Source of the DNA: Planctomycetaceae bacterium
GTDB lineage: Bacteria; Planctomycetota; Planctomycetia; Planctomycetales; Planctomycetaceae
Length of the DNA: 5,814 bases
Reading direction: 5' to 3'
NCBI GenBank assembly: GCA_003503535.1
Contig: DOCI01000318.1
Location: 10,413 to 16,226, forward strand
Positions 5,805 to 5,814 of the stretch are shown here, piece by piece (the stretch's first letter is position 1; each line of letters starts with the position of its first letter). Made by a program: the position numbers and the translations under genes. The notes under the pieces were generated by a model. That model worked only from the letters and a program-made list of their open reading frames with translations. It made no database searches and was not told the origin of the DNA.

Positions 5805-5814
5805 ACTCTAAACT

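Overview
The window looks like a chromosomal segment of a Gram-negative-type bacterium, most likely a planctomycete. That assignment rests on overall style: a large divergent membrane protein, moderate GC, gene starts with mixed Shine-Dalgarno quality, and a SecA paralogue beside a HlyD-type adaptor. No rRNA or other marker confirms it. I see no tRNA, rRNA, CRISPR array, insertion sequence or prophage gene.

Layout. Positions 479 to 1 (minus strand) hold the N-terminal part of a polytopic membrane protein that runs off the left edge. A divergent, gene-free region of about 485 bp follows, with candidate promoters, two overlapping imperfect inverted repeats and a short direct repeat. Next comes a small plus-strand DUF3467-family gene (965-1303), closed by a clear Rho-independent terminator (1328-1360). 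Three larger plus-strand genes follow: a short SecA-like ATPase (1507-3432), a secreted HlyD/membrane-fusion-type adaptor (3691-4584) and a degenerate tandem universal-stress-type protein (4749-5609). The last 205 bp carry no supported gene, but end in a Shine-Dalgarno-like AAAGGGA that may serve a gene starting just past the right edge.

How the genes may work together. The SecA-like protein keeps every ATPase motif and the preprotein-crosslinking domain. It stops about 70 residues after the second nucleotide-binding domain, so it lacks the helical wing domain, the two-helix finger and the zinc-binding tail of the housekeeping motor. It is followed by a periplasmic adaptor that has no transporter or outer-membrane partner in the window, and then by a Usp-fold protein without the usual ATP-binding glycine motif. 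The common orientation suggests a functional module: a cytoplasmic SecA-type ATPase, an envelope adaptor and a cytoplasmic regulator. The intergenic gaps (258 and 164 bp) mean that co-transcription is not proven. This three-gene set, possibly continuing to the right, is the most interesting item in the window; its function is inference.
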